Source: Fimenecus sp045632525
GTDB taxonomy: Bacteria > Bacillota > Clostridia > Oscillospirales > Acutalibacteraceae
Direction: 5' to 3'
DNA length: 32,111 bases
Assembly: GCA_045632525.1 (NCBI GenBank)
Contig: JAZQWV010000044.1
Location: 1-32,111 of the forward strand
Shown one piece after another: positions 22,668 through 30,981 of this stretch. The notes beneath the pieces are model-generated. The model made no database searches, was not told the origin of the DNA, and saw only the letters and a program-made list of their open reading frames with translations. Within the stretch, counting starts at the first letter, position 1. The number at the start of each line of letters is the position of its first letter. The position numbers were made by a program, and so were the translations under genes.

Positions 22668-23198
22668 ATGGAATATAAAAGAATTTATGTTTTAATGACA
22701 CGGTATCCGGGCTTTGATGCAAAAATACTTTCTTGGTATATGGACTTTCCATACACACATACTTCCATAGGGCTCGAAGAAGATATGGATACTTACTATT
22801 CATTTATAAGTAAAGGCTTTATTGTTGAAAGTATCAGAAGATACGAAAAGCCTGACAGACCGTCATTTCCTTGTGCTTTATATGAAATAATTGTTACAGA
22901 AGAGACTTATGAACAAGCCAAAAATATGTTATATGATTATAAGGCTCGAAAGACAAAGCTTAAATTTTCTACATTGGGACTTGTAATGTGCTTTTTAAAA
23001 ATACCATTAAAGCGTAAAAATCATTACTTTTGTTCACAATTTGTAGCAGAGGTGTTGCAAAAATGTCAGGTGATAGAGCCGAGAAAAAGAAGCACACTAT
23101 ATTTTGCAAAAGATATTTCAAAGCATAAAGAGTTAGAATTAGTGTTTCAGGGCACTCATTCAGAGTATATTGAAAAATATGTGAAATCAAATAAATAA
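22668..23198 (+). CDS. Permuted NlpC/P60-like (YiiX/YebB-type) cysteine hydrolase
   Basis: A 176-residue protein without signal peptide. The order of the probable catalytic residues is reversed relative to classical NlpC/P60. His31 comes first (FPYTHTSIGL) and Cys122 later (HYFCSQFVAEVLQ). This is the circularly permuted papain-like arrangement of YiiX/YaeF/LRAT-type proteins. Such enzymes act as amidases or acyltransferases on lipid or peptide amides. Tyr/Phe-rich ends and the basic stretch KRKNHYF could favour membranes. The substrate is not known. The ATG follows AAAGGT by seven bases. Single gene, convergent with the acyltransferase pair. Confidence 0.75.
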   Translation: MEYKRIYVLMTRYPGFDAKILSWYMDFPYTHTSIGLEEDMDTYYSFISKGFIVESIRRYEKPDRPSFPCALYEIIVTEETYEQAKNMLYDYKARKTKLKFSTLGLVMCFLKIPLKRKNHYFCSQFVAEVLQKCQVIEPRKRSTLYFAKDISKHKELELVFQGTHSEYIEKYVKSNK

Positions 23199-23231
23199 CA
23201 CAAACCCTACCAATTTGGCAGGGTTTGTGTT
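23197..23231. terminator. Bidirectional terminator between convergent units
   Basis: A 12-bp stem (AACACAAACCCT at 23197-23208, complement at 23220-23231), then one mismatch and 2 bp around the loop. T-rich tails on both strands serve the NlpC-like gene (plus) and the acyltransferase pair (minus). Confidence 0.85.
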
Positions 23232-23235
23232 TTGT

Positions 23236-24540
23236 TTATTTTATTGCTGTTTTTTCTTTGACTTCGGTTGCGATTTTATACATTTCTTCTGTTGCAAGAC
23301 AAAGTTTTGTAACAATATCTTTTTGAGTGGGGATGCAATAAAATGAGTCGTTGCTTGTTGAAATATCAAAGCAATCCACCAGCTTTAAATGTTTAAACTC
23401 ATACTCTACATGCAATGCATACATGGTTTTAGTATGCCTTTGAATTCTGTAATCATGTCCATTATAGTTGCCAGTAATAACAAATCCGTTTTCAAAGTCG
23501 TGGGTAACTTTTGCCTTGCCCAAGTCAATATATTCGTTCACGCCGGGTGAAGAATAAACTTGCAATTCTTCTTCATATTGGTATGTGCCATCAAGGATTT
23601 GCTTGCGAACATTATTTCTTTCCCATTCATACCAATCAGGAATATGAGAAAATTCTGTTTTGCCGTCGAGAGCTTTCATTTCACCAAGCTCGGTCATTTC
23701 CCATTTTTTGTCGCATTCTTCACACCATAAGTGAAAGCCTTTTGAAATCATTTTGTGTTCGGTTTTGCAATTTGGACATTGATAAAGAACTTTATTAAGT
23801 CCTTCGGCACGATATCTTTCTTTTATGTGAATGTTATTTTCTTTTTGCCACTTATATTCATTATAATACATCTCTTCGCGAATTTTTTTGTTGATTTCAT
23901 CAACGGACAATTCAGAAACTTGTTGGGCGGTTAAAATCTGTTTCATTTCAACTCTTATAGGAGTTTTACGAAACTTGAAATTCGTCCAGAAAGGAAGATT
24001 AAGATAGTTGCCGTGATTGAGAATGACCACAACAGGGACATTGTTCTTTTTAGCGAGCTTACCTATAGCGTTTGGCAAAACTTGTAAAGTTCCATCGGGA
24101 GTATATCTTGCTTCGGGATACATACAGAAAATGTCTCCGTATTCTTGAAGAACCTTTTTGCAAGCGCGAACAAGACTTAAGTCTGTTGTGAATTTGCGAG
24201 TGCAAATACAACCTAATTTCTCCATAATACCTGAGACGGTGTAATATGTGTGAAATGTAGCAACGGTGTTTACCTTATGCGGATAAGTTGCTTTAAACAT
24301 AGTGCAAAAGTCGAGGGACTGCATATGGTTAATCAACAAAATATAGGGTGGCTTTAAGTTATCCATATTAATTTTTTCGATTTTATATCCCTTTCGTAGA
24401 AGAGAGAGTAGTATACTTGATACAAAACAAGCAGTTTTTGTAACTAAATCTGATTGTTTTAAGGGGGGCTTAGAGGCATTATATCTCTCTACATTAGGGG
24501 GATAAACAATTTCTGTCAAAAAATCTGTGTTATCTTTCAT
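23236..24540 (-). CDS. Lysophospholipid acyltransferase-like protein with zinc ribbon and C-terminal domain, copy 2
   Basis: A 434-residue protein. The N-terminal 230 residues are a PlsC-type acyltransferase with His72-x4-Asp77 (INHMQSLDF) and MYPEAR (140-145), the counterparts of the HX4D and substrate motifs of 1-acylglycerol-3-phosphate acyltransferases. A zinc ribbon follows (Cys255, Cys258, Cys273, Cys276; QCPNC...WCEEC). A beta-rich C-terminal domain of about 130 residues (KVTHDFENGFVITGNYNGHDYRIQRH) has the strand pattern of bacterial PH-like domains. The substrate is unknown. The ribosome site AAGGT lies eight bases from the ATG. It starts 10 bases after the paralogue ends, so the two are cotranscribed. 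Confidence 0.85.
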   Translation of the reverse strand: MKDNTDFLTEIVYPPNVERYNASKPPLKQSDLVTKTACFVSSILLSLLRKGYKIEKINMDNLKPPYILLINHMQSLDFCTMFKATYPHKVNTVATFHTYYTVSGIMEKLGCICTRKFTTDLSLVRACKKVLQEYGDIFCMYPEARYTPDGTLQVLPNAIGKLAKKNNVPVVVILNHGNYLNLPFWTNFKFRKTPIRVEMKQILTAQQVSELSVDEINKKIREEMYYNEYKWQKENNIHIKERYRAEGLNKVLYQCPNCKTEHKMISKGFHLWCEECDKKWEMTELGEMKALDGKTEFSHIPDWYEWERNNVRKQILDGTYQYEEELQVYSSPGVNEYIDLGKAKVTHDFENGFVITGNYNGHDYRIQRHTKTMYALHVEYEFKHLKLVDCFDISTSNDSFYCIPTQKDIVTKLCLATEEMYKIATEVKEKTAIK

Positions 24541-24550
24541 AGCTATTACC

Positions 24551-25840
24551 TTATTTTTTGCTGACAGCCGGTTCTGTAACGATTTTATACATTTCTTCTG
24601 TTGCTAACATAAGTTTTGTAACAACATCTTTCTGTGATGGGACACAATAGAACGAATCATCTTTAACCGATACATCAAAACAGTCAGTTTTACCCAACTT
24701 TTTATATATGAATTCATTATGTAGCGTATAAAGTGTTTTGGTCTGACGCTGAATTCGGTAATCGTGTCCGTTATAATGGCCTTCAATAATGAAACCATTT
24801 TCAAGGTCGTGGGTAACATGAGCTTCGCCAAGGTCAATAAATTCAAGACCGGGCAAAGAGTGAACATGAACATCATCTTCAAATTTATATGTGCCATCAA
24901 GAATTTCTTGGCGCACACATTCTCTCTCCCATTCATACCAGTCGGGGACATGTGAAAATTCAGTTTCACCGTCAACGGCTTGCATTTCGCCGAGCTCAGT
25001 CAATTCCCACTTTTTGCCACATTCTTCGCAAGTGAGATAAATACCTTTACCAACAGTTTTACCTTCACTTAAACAATGTGGGCATTTATAAAGAACTTTG
25101 TTAAGACCATCTGCTCTGAAATCTTCAGTAATCTTAATATTATTATCTTTTTGCCATTTGTAATCGTCATAATATAACTCTTCACGAATTACTTCGTTGA
25201 TTTCGTCAGCGGTCATATTTTCAATCTGTTCAACAGTAAGAATCTGTTTCATAGTTGAATGGAACGGAACTTTTCTGTATTGACGGAAATCCCAGAATGG
25301 TGCGTTGAGATAATGCCCGTGATTTAAGAGTACAACAACGGGAACTTTGTTTTTCTTAACAAGTTTACCAACGACATCGGGGATTATTGCAGTTGTACCC
25401 ACATTCGAATATCTTGCTTCAGGGTACATGCAGAGAATATCACCATATTCGTGAAGAATTTTATGACAAGCACGAATAAGGCTTATATCAGTTGTGAATT
25501 TGCGGTGACAAGCACAACCAATTTCTGTCATAACTTTTTCAAACCCTACAAAGCCATCGAGAGTGGCAATATTATTGAATTTGTATGGATGCAAAGCTTT
25601 GAAACTTACAAAGAAGTCAACAAATTGATTGTGATTGCAGAGAACGATATAAGGTGGTTTAAGACCACCAACATTGATTTTTTCAAGCTTGCTACCGCCA
25701 CGAACAACAAACTTAAGAATAAAGCGTGATATATTATAGATAACACCAGTATAGAAATTATCTTGTTTTTTAGGCATAATAGGAGGCACAACTATTTTTA
25801 AGTCATCAGGGTAAACGATATAATCTTTAACTTCGTTCAA
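24551..25840 (-). CDS. Lysophospholipid acyltransferase-like protein with zinc ribbon and C-terminal domain, copy 1
   Basis: A 429-residue paralogue of the next gene, similar along its whole length. His70-x4-Asp75 (CNHNQFVDF), MYPEAR (138-143), zinc ribbon Cys253/Cys256/Cys271/Cys274 and the same C-terminal domain (HVTHDLENGFIIEGHYNGHDYRIQRQ). Catalytic residues are intact in both copies. The HX4D neighbours differ (NQFV versus MQSL), so acyl or acceptor preference may differ. Start: TTG at 25838-25840, nine bases after AGGTGG. The GTG codons four and three codons earlier overlap that site. It has its own promoter and no terminator toward the upstream rluA-like gene. Confidence 0.85.
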   Translation of the reverse strand: MNEVKDYIVYPDDLKIVVPPIMPKKQDNFYTGVIYNISRFILKFVVRGGSKLEKINVGGLKPPYIVLCNHNQFVDFFVSFKALHPYKFNNIATLDGFVGFEKVMTEIGCACHRKFTTDISLIRACHKILHEYGDILCMYPEARYSNVGTTAIIPDVVGKLVKKNKVPVVVLLNHGHYLNAPFWDFRQYRKVPFHSTMKQILTVEQIENMTADEINEVIREELYYDDYKWQKDNNIKITEDFRADGLNKVLYKCPHCLSEGKTVGKGIYLTCEECGKKWELTELGEMQAVDGETEFSHVPDWYEWERECVRQEILDGTYKFEDDVHVHSLPGLEFIDLGEAHVTHDLENGFIIEGHYNGHDYRIQRQTKTLYTLHNEFIYKKLGKTDCFDVSVKDDSFYCVPSQKDVVTKLMLATEEMYKIVTEPAVSKK

Positions 25841-25870
25841 AAAAATCACCACCTGTTTAAAGTTACATAT

Positions 25871-25899
25871 ATTTTATCATAAAAATTAAAAATTTACAA
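25871..25899 (-). promoter_or_regulatory. Promoter of the acyltransferase pair
   Basis: On the minus strand TTGTAA (25894-25899), 17 bases and TAAAAT (25871-25876), about 30 bases before the TTG start. Confidence 0.6.
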
Positions 25900-25918
25900 T
25901 AGAAGAGAAAATTTGCAT

Positions 25919-26794
25919 TTATTTGACAAATTGTGCAATGTCGTCGGGTAAAGGTGAACTCACTTCAATTTCTTCATTGGTTACAGGGTGATTAAATCTG
26001 CAATAACAACAATGAAGTGCCTGACGAGAAATATCGTCACGGGGAGTGCCATACATTGTGTCACCTGTTAAAGGTGTGCCAAGTGATGAAAAATGCACTC
26101 TTATTTGATGTGTTCTACCCGTTACTAAATGGATATGCAAAAGTGTGCGACCATTATGATTTGAAACGGCTTTCCACTCTGTGATTGCTTGCTCACCGCG
26201 TGGGTCGACCGTACGAATGGTAAGTATTGGGTCAGGACGATAAATGGGTTTATCAATAACACCTTCACCTTCATAAATGCCTTCACAGACAGCGTAATAT
26301 TCTTTATAAACCTTGCCTGAAAGTCGTGCAGCAGTATATTTGTTAAGAGCACAGATTACCACACCCGAAGTGCCACGGTCAAGGCGTCCCACAGAACGAA
26401 AAACGGCTTCTTTGCCATGTGTTTGAAGATAATATGATACAGCGTTTGCAAGGGTATCACCCTGATGGTTGTGTGACGGGTGCAAAGGCAACCCCGCAGG
26501 CTTATCAACAATCAGCAAATCGTCGTCTTCATAGAGAATAGTTAAATCATAGGGCATGGGGTCAACAATTGTGTGCTTGTGGTCCTTTTGCTCGGGCAAA
26601 TGAATGCACAACAAATCCCCCGAATGAAGAATATCAACGGTGCGAATATGCTCGCCGTTGCAAGTGATTCCATCAGGTATGTTTTTAAGGTGACGAATAA
26701 GCCTTGCAGATGCTTCGATTTCATCTTTCAAAAAAGTTAACACTCGCTCGCCATCATATTTTTCTGTAATTTTATATTTCAAATATCTTTCCAT
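25919..26794 (-). CDS. RluA family pseudouridine synthase
   Basis: A 291-residue enzyme converting uridine to pseudouridine in rRNA or tRNA. It has an N-terminal S4-like region (about 15-65), then DDLLIVDKPAGLPLHPS (91-107), the catalytic Asp139 in SVGRLDRGTSGVV, and LVTGRTHQIRVHFSSLGTPLTGD (223-245). Target position (RluC, RluD or YhcT-like) cannot be told. Start: ATG at 26792-26794, which has no ribosome binding site; a -10 box ends only seven bases before it, so the message may be leaderless. An upstream in-frame ATG 23 codons earlier would add a hydrophobic segment foreign to the family and is rejected. Confidence 0.93.
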   Translation of the reverse strand: MERYLKYKITEKYDGERVLTFLKDEIEASARLIRHLKNIPDGITCNGEHIRTVDILHSGDLLCIHLPEQKDHKHTIVDPMPYDLTILYEDDDLLIVDKPAGLPLHPSHNHQGDTLANAVSYYLQTHGKEAVFRSVGRLDRGTSGVVICALNKYTAARLSGKVYKEYYAVCEGIYEGEGVIDKPIYRPDPILTIRTVDPRGEQAITEWKAVSNHNGRTLLHIHLVTGRTHQIRVHFSSLGTPLTGDTMYGTPRDDISRQALHCCYCRFNHPVTNEEIEVSSPLPDDIAQFVK

Positions 26795-26800
26795 ACTTGC

Positions 26801-26829
26801 ATTATAACATAAAAAGAGCACAATATGAA
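26801..26829 (-). promoter_or_regulatory. Promoter of the rluA-like gene, abutting its start codon
   Basis: On the minus strand TTCATA (26824-26829), 17 bases and a perfect TATAAT (26801-26806). Six bases separate the -10 box from the ATG, which places the expected +1 on the A of the start codon. Confidence 0.6.
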
Positions 26830-26900
26830 GATTAAAAATAAAAAACATAGTTTGTAAGTACAACCAAAAATGATTGTACTTTTTCTTGTAATATGCACAA

Positions 26901-26930
26901 TTGACAATTCGTATCTTTATATGATATATT
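26901..26930 (+). promoter_or_regulatory. Promoter of the second membrane HTH protein
   Basis: TTGACA (26901-26906), 18 bases and TATATT (26925-26930), 28 bases before the ATG at 26959. Confidence 0.75.
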
Positions 26931-26958
26931 GAAATTACAAAGGAAAAGGAGGGTTATT

Positions 26959-27930
26959 ATGGCAAAAACTTTAATTCAATTCAGAGCAGAAAAAGGGTTG
27001 TATCTAAAAGATGTTGCAGAAGCAATAGACATCAGCGAAGAAGAACTTACAAAAATTGAAACCCTTAACGGTATTCCTGATTATATTGTGGAGAAGTTGA
27101 TTGTGGCATATAATCTTCCCGAAAATTATTTTTCAGGAGAAAAGATAGAAGAACCAATCAAACCTATCAAAAATTTAAAGTCATACTTTTTTAAAACATC
27201 TTTATCATGGTATGTTGTATTTGCGCTTATACTGGCTCTTCCCACATCAATTTTTTCTATTCTGATGCCGACTATAATGGGTATGTCGGGTTTCACAGTT
27301 TCAAACATCGTAAGAGAAGTTTTAGATTTGTTTATTGATGTATTCACAGTTGCTGCAACAATTGTTTATTGTAATATGTTCGCAAAACATATTGTGAAGA
27401 AAACAGGACTCAGTGGAGATATTTATAAGTATAGATATCTATATGAAGTTATTCCATCAGGTGCGATTGCTGCGTTGTCAATTATTCAGTCGCTTATAAC
27501 AACTTGGGGCTATAAAGAATCAATAGCTGACGAATCTAAATATTATATGATTCCAATTACAACGGGAATAGGACTTGTAACTTCTGTAATTTCGCTGGTG
27601 ATGGTAGCACTTATAATGGCAAGCCTTTTGAACACAGCAATTATGGATGATGCAACTCGTAAGGCAAAAAGACACAAAACAATGGCGATTATTGTAACAA
27701 TATCTTCTGTGTTGGCTTATGCACTCACCATATATGCAAACACATTAGAAGAATATCCGACATACAATGCAATAATTAGAAGAATTTTTGTTTATGGTAT
27801 TTATATTGTGATTGCGTGGCTTGTTTATTTCGCAAAGGATAACAACAAGAACAAAGAAAACTTTGCATTTGAAATCTTGCCTATAATAAGCATTGTTGAC
27901 ACTTTATTATTTAATATAATCAGTTTATAA
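26959..27930 (+). CDS. Degenerate XRE-type HTH protein with about seven membrane spans
   Basis: A 323-residue protein. Residues 4-58 still follow the XRE helix pattern (IQFRAEKGLYLKDVAEAIDISEEELTKIETLNGIP), but lack the usual Gln after the turn and the Ser-x-Trp-Glu recognition helix. DNA binding may be lost or altered. Hydrophobic segments lie at about 82-107, 117-140, 163-182, 197-225, 241-260, 273-291 and 303-322, so most of the protein is membrane. Start: ATG at 26959 after AAAGGAGGG; an earlier in-frame ATG lies before the ribosome site. Single-gene unit closed by the recurrent GCTCGG terminator. It is the first of three related neighbours. Function unknown. Confidence 0.75.
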   Translation: MAKTLIQFRAEKGLYLKDVAEAIDISEEELTKIETLNGIPDYIVEKLIVAYNLPENYFSGEKIEEPIKPIKNLKSYFFKTSLSWYVVFALILALPTSIFSILMPTIMGMSGFTVSNIVREVLDLFIDVFTVAATIVYCNMFAKHIVKKTGLSGDIYKYRYLYEVIPSGAIAALSIIQSLITTWGYKESIADESKYYMIPITTGIGLVTSVISLVMVALIMASLLNTAIMDDATRKAKRHKTMAIIVTISSVLAYALTIYANTLEEYPTYNAIIRRIFVYGIYIVIAWLVYFAKDNNKNKENFAFEILPIISIVDTLLFNIISL

Positions 27931-27940
27931 AATTAAAAAC

Positions 27941-27970
27941 AAAAAGCTCGGTTTAAAACCGAGCTTTTTT
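27941..27970 (+). terminator. Recurrent GCTCGG terminator, copy 1
   Basis: Stem AAAAAGCTCGGTTT (27941-27954) with its complement to 27969 and a T run. It lies within a 37-base stretch (27934-27970) that is repeated exactly at 30975-31011. Confidence 0.92.
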
Positions 27971-28000
27971 CAAGTTCTACCAATATTAGATTTTTATTTC

Positions 28001-28029
28001 TTGCCTTAAAATTGTCAGTATGTTACAAT
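28001..28029 (+). promoter_or_regulatory. Promoter of the third membrane HTH regulator and its TPR-like partner
   Basis: TTGCCT (28001-28006), 17 bases and TACAAT (28024-28029), 21 bases before the ATG at 28051. Confidence 0.65.
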
Positions 28030-28050
28030 TTTTATGAAAGGAAGGTTCTT

Positions 28051-28740
28051 ATGGCAAATTATGAATTATCCAACAGAATATATGAATTAAGGACGCAAAA
28101 GGGTTTGTCACAAAAAGAACTTGGCGCAATTCTTGGTGTATCAAATAAAGCGGTTTCAAAATGGGAAACGGGTACGGCAATCCCAAAAACAGAGACACTT
28201 ATAAAACTTGCCGAGGTGTTTGAATTTTCGACAGAAGAATTTTTAAATTTTACAAGAGAAGAAAAAGAAGCAAGACTTCCTACTTTTGCGGAACTTTCAG
28301 CAGAAACAGAACAACTTTTAAAAAAAGAAAAGCTTGTGTTTGTCAGAAACGAACCTAAAAATAGTGATGTTAAAAGTGCAAGGCTTTATTTGATGGGTTT
28401 AGTGATAATGCTTGTAATCAGCGGGTTACTTTCAGTTGGCATTACAATCTCTGTGCCAGATTTAAGTGTAGACCCTCATCCGTTTTTTGAATATACCAAA
28501 GAAGATATTACCTTTCTTATAATAGCTTCAATGGCAATAATATTGGGTGCCTATTCCGGTATTTACGGATTTTTTAAACTGATTAGGAAGATGCCGTCGT
28601 GGGCGTGTGTGCTTTTTGGAGTTCTGTTTATATTTATATTCGGTATCGTTATCTGGGTGGGTTTTATAATGACAATTCCATTTATTATAATAGCCATAAG
28701 AAATATTGTGCTTGCGAAAAGAGGTGTCTTGAATGAATGA
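28051..28740 (+). CDS. XRE-family HTH regulator with about three membrane spans
   Basis: A 229-residue protein. Residues 6-66 are a complete Cro/C1-type HTH (LRTQKGLSQKELGAILGVSNKAVSKWETG). A charged linker of 40 residues follows, then hydrophobic segments at about 112-132, 153-175 and a long one at 184-216 that may be two. The short loop DPHPFFEYTKED would be exposed outside. Start: ATG at 28051 after AAAGGAAGG; upstream in-frame codons lie over the promoter. The stop overlaps the start of the next gene by eight bases, so the regulator and the TPR-like membrane protein are translationally coupled and probably act together. Function unknown. Confidence 0.85.
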   Translation: MANYELSNRIYELRTQKGLSQKELGAILGVSNKAVSKWETGTAIPKTETLIKLAEVFEFSTEEFLNFTREEKEARLPTFAELSAETEQLLKKEKLVFVRNEPKNSDVKSARLYLMGLVIMLVISGLLSVGITISVPDLSVDPHPFFEYTKEDITFLIIASMAIILGAYSGIYGFFKLIRKMPSWACVLFGVLFIFIFGIVIWVGFIMTIPFIIIAIRNIVLAKRGVLNE

Positions 28741-30067
28741 TATTGAACTTATAAAAAAATACAAGAAAAAGACTAATATTATAGTGGGTGTAAGTGTTGC
28801 GATGTTGATTATATTACCCTCAATTATAATGTTTGCCACTTGGTCAAAGGTGACAATAGGGGTAATAGTTGCAATTGGTATTTTGACCACAATAATTTTG
28901 GCGTTGAATTTTTTGAAAACTACCGCTGAAATAGATTTAATACTGAAAAATGAGCTTGACCCAATGAAATATTATGCAGTTGTTCACGGTACAAATGCAA
29001 ATTCTAAATATATGCTCGAAGATATTCAGGTTGCATATTTTCTCGGTGATTACGCAAGTGCAATAGGTATGATAAACGAGCGAATGGCAAAAACCAAAGT
29101 TCAAGGTGTAATAAACGAATATAAATTGTTTTTATCATATTGTTATTTTGAGACAGGTCAGTATGACAAACTTTTGCCTTTAATCAAAGCTTTGCGTGAT
29201 TATGCCACAAGTTTTAAAAAGGATTGTTTTCATAAGAAATTCTATTTTTCTCTTGCAGATTATTTTGAAAACTTTATAAATAGAGATTATGAAAAGTGTG
29301 AAGAAATCGACAAAATAATCTCATCTGAAAACGAAAAGTTCATTTCACAAAGTTTCAGAATGAGAACAACTTATTATAAGGCGTTGGCATTGTATTATGT
29401 CGGCAAAAAGAATGAAGCAAAACCTCTTTTTGAAGAATGTGTTATTGGCTGTCCAAAATTTAATTATTCATTGCTTTCCAAAAAATACCTTAATTTGATG
29501 GCAGAGGGAAAAGATAATGAATATACAGAAACAACACCTGTAATCAATCAATATGTACCCATTCAAGCGGCTAAAAAACACCCTAAAATTACCTTTATGC
29601 AGAGAGTGGCTTTGTGTATTGGCGGAATGTTGCTTATTGGCGCTTATGGTTTGTTTATTGATGACATTGACACGACAGTAGATGGCTATGCAACACCCCT
29701 TGATGCGATTTGTGAATATTCCGACGCGGAAGAAATACTTACTGAGCTTTCAGTTTATAAAAGTGTCTCGTTGTATGTTTATGATATTGGTTATGATTGT
29801 ATCGGCGTTGCGGCGGTTGAAAATAATGAGGGAAAATACATTCACAATATTGAAAATGTTTATGAAATAGACCAATGGGTAGCGTTTGATGAATATGGCT
29901 TTGTCCTTGCTAACATTGATAAGGAAATTTATTATGATATAACCGATGATAAGGTTGATATTGCTAAAAGTAATAATTATAGCGAATTTAAATATAATGA
30001 TAAAATATATTATATTTATATTACTAGTATTGAAGATAACAATGCTTGGGTATATTCTGCATGGTGA
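28733..30067 (+). CDS. Membrane protein with cytoplasmic TPR-like region and extracytoplasmic C-terminal domain
   Basis: A 444-residue protein not recognised as a named family. Two membrane helices (about 14-36 and 41-61) form a hairpin. A helical region of about 170 residues follows, with a TPR-like rhythm (EDIQVAYFLGDYASAIGMIN, LFLSYCYFETGQYDKLLPLI, YYKALALYYVGKKNEAKPLF). A third helix (289-308) leads to an acidic, Tyr/Ile-rich C-terminal domain (309-444) that should be outside. The start ATG has GAGGTG six bases upstream and overlaps the HTH gene. The 3' end is unusually AT-rich. It may be the sensor or partner of the coupled regulator; this is inferred from the overlap only. Confidence 0.75.
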   Translation: MNDIELIKKYKKKTNIIVGVSVAMLIILPSIIMFATWSKVTIGVIVAIGILTTIILALNFLKTTAEIDLILKNELDPMKYYAVVHGTNANSKYMLEDIQVAYFLGDYASAIGMINERMAKTKVQGVINEYKLFLSYCYFETGQYDKLLPLIKALRDYATSFKKDCFHKKFYFSLADYFENFINRDYEKCEEIDKIISSENEKFISQSFRMRTTYYKALALYYVGKKNEAKPLFEECVIGCPKFNYSLLSKKYLNLMAEGKDNEYTETTPVINQYVPIQAAKKHPKITFMQRVALCIGGMLLIGAYGLFIDDIDTTVDGYATPLDAICEYSDAEEILTELSVYKSVSLYVYDIGYDCIGVAAVENNEGKYIHNIENVYEIDQWVAFDEYGFVLANIDKEIYYDITDDKVDIAKSNNYSEFKYNDKIYYIYITSIEDNNAWVYSAW

Positions 30068-30082
30068 ATAAATATGCAAAAC

Positions 30083-30110
30083 AAAAAGCTCGGTTTTTAC
30101 CGAGCTTTTT
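30083..30110 (+). terminator. Recurrent GCTCGG terminator, copy 2
   Basis: Stem AAAAAGCTCGGT (30083-30094), TTTT loop, complement at 30099-30110. It has the same arms as copies 1 and 3 but a different loop. Confidence 0.92.
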
Positions 30111-30172
30111 CTATGTGCAACTGTCGGTTGCTAAATTTTAAAGCCAAGTTGATAGATTTTTATTCTCATTTG

Positions 30173-30181
30173 TGATAAAAT
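30173..30181 (+). promoter_or_regulatory. Possible extended -10 promoter of the fourth membrane HTH regulator
   Basis: TGATAAAAT combines a TGn extension with a -10 box, 25 bases before the ATG. No -35 box at proper spacing is seen (TTGATA lies 21 bases away). Confidence 0.35.
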
Positions 30182-30206
30182 CAAATCAAAAAAAGGAGGG
30201 GATTTA

Positions 30207-30977
30207 ATGAAACTGGGCGAACAAATTTATAAATTGCGAATAGAAAAGAGCTTGTCGCAAGGTGATTTGGCAGATGCTCTTGATGTGTCACGTCAATCCG
30301 TTTCAAAATGGGAGAATGATACAGCAGTACCCGATTTGGATAAACTTATTAAACTATGTGATATTTTTGAAATCTCACTTGACGAACTTGCAGGTAGAGA
30401 AAAGAATGAGAAATCTGCGACTTATGATGTTCCTCAAAGTTCTGCAACACATCAACCTAAAATAGCAGGATATATTTTTCTTGGTATAACATTATTTAGT
30501 GCAGTTTTTTTCTTGGTGACTGCACCAATGGCACTTTATTTGTGTATTCCATTAACACTTTGCACCATAATATGTTTTAAAGTTAAAAAGCACGCAGGCT
30601 ATTGGTGTGCATGGGCAATCTATTTACCAATATATTTATACTTGCTTTTTGGAATAGCGCTATATGTTATGCAGATTATTGAAGTAATATTTTTGATAGT
30701 TATGACTTTTGTTACATATAAATATCTAACAGATATAAAATTCAATCTGCGAAAAGAAACAAGATTGTTTTTGCTTTCAGTATATATACTTTTTGTAATG
30801 GGGATTATTTTAGGAACTTGGTTGTTTCATTATTCTGGAATTATTACAGGGTTTATTTCAAAAATCTTCTTTAATGAATGGATTTATGTGGCAGTTAATT
30901 TTGTTAAAACAATAATTTTAGGAATAGGTATGATACATACAGTTTGTCTTGTTCGTGAAATCAAAGAGAATAAATAA
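30207..30977 (+). CDS. XRE-family HTH regulator with about six membrane spans
   Basis: A 256-residue protein. Residues 3-63 are a complete Cro/C1-type HTH (IYKLRIEKSLSQGDLADALDVSRQSVSKWENDTAVPD). A 20-residue linker leads to hydrophobic segments at about 86-107, 109-124, 131-152, 154-170, 186-205 and 224-247, with no sizeable outside domain. The regulator-to-membrane fusion matches the proteins at 21454 and 28051, but the membrane parts are not alike in detail. AAAGGAGGGG precedes the ATG. Single-gene unit with the recurrent terminator. It may sense membrane state or a small hydrophobic ligand; this is inference. Confidence 0.85.
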   Translation: MKLGEQIYKLRIEKSLSQGDLADALDVSRQSVSKWENDTAVPDLDKLIKLCDIFEISLDELAGREKNEKSATYDVPQSSATHQPKIAGYIFLGITLFSAVFFLVTAPMALYLCIPLTLCTIICFKVKKHAGYWCAWAIYLPIYLYLLFGIALYVMQIIEVIFLIVMTFVTYKYLTDIKFNLRKETRLFLLSVYILFVMGIILGTWLFHYSGIITGFISKIFFNEWIYVAVNFVKTIILGIGMIHTVCLVREIKENK

Positions 30978-30981
30978 AAAC

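Noticed and set aside
26795..26863. In-frame upstream start of the RluA-like protein
   Set aside because: It would place the promoter inside the gene and add a hydrophobic segment not found in the family.
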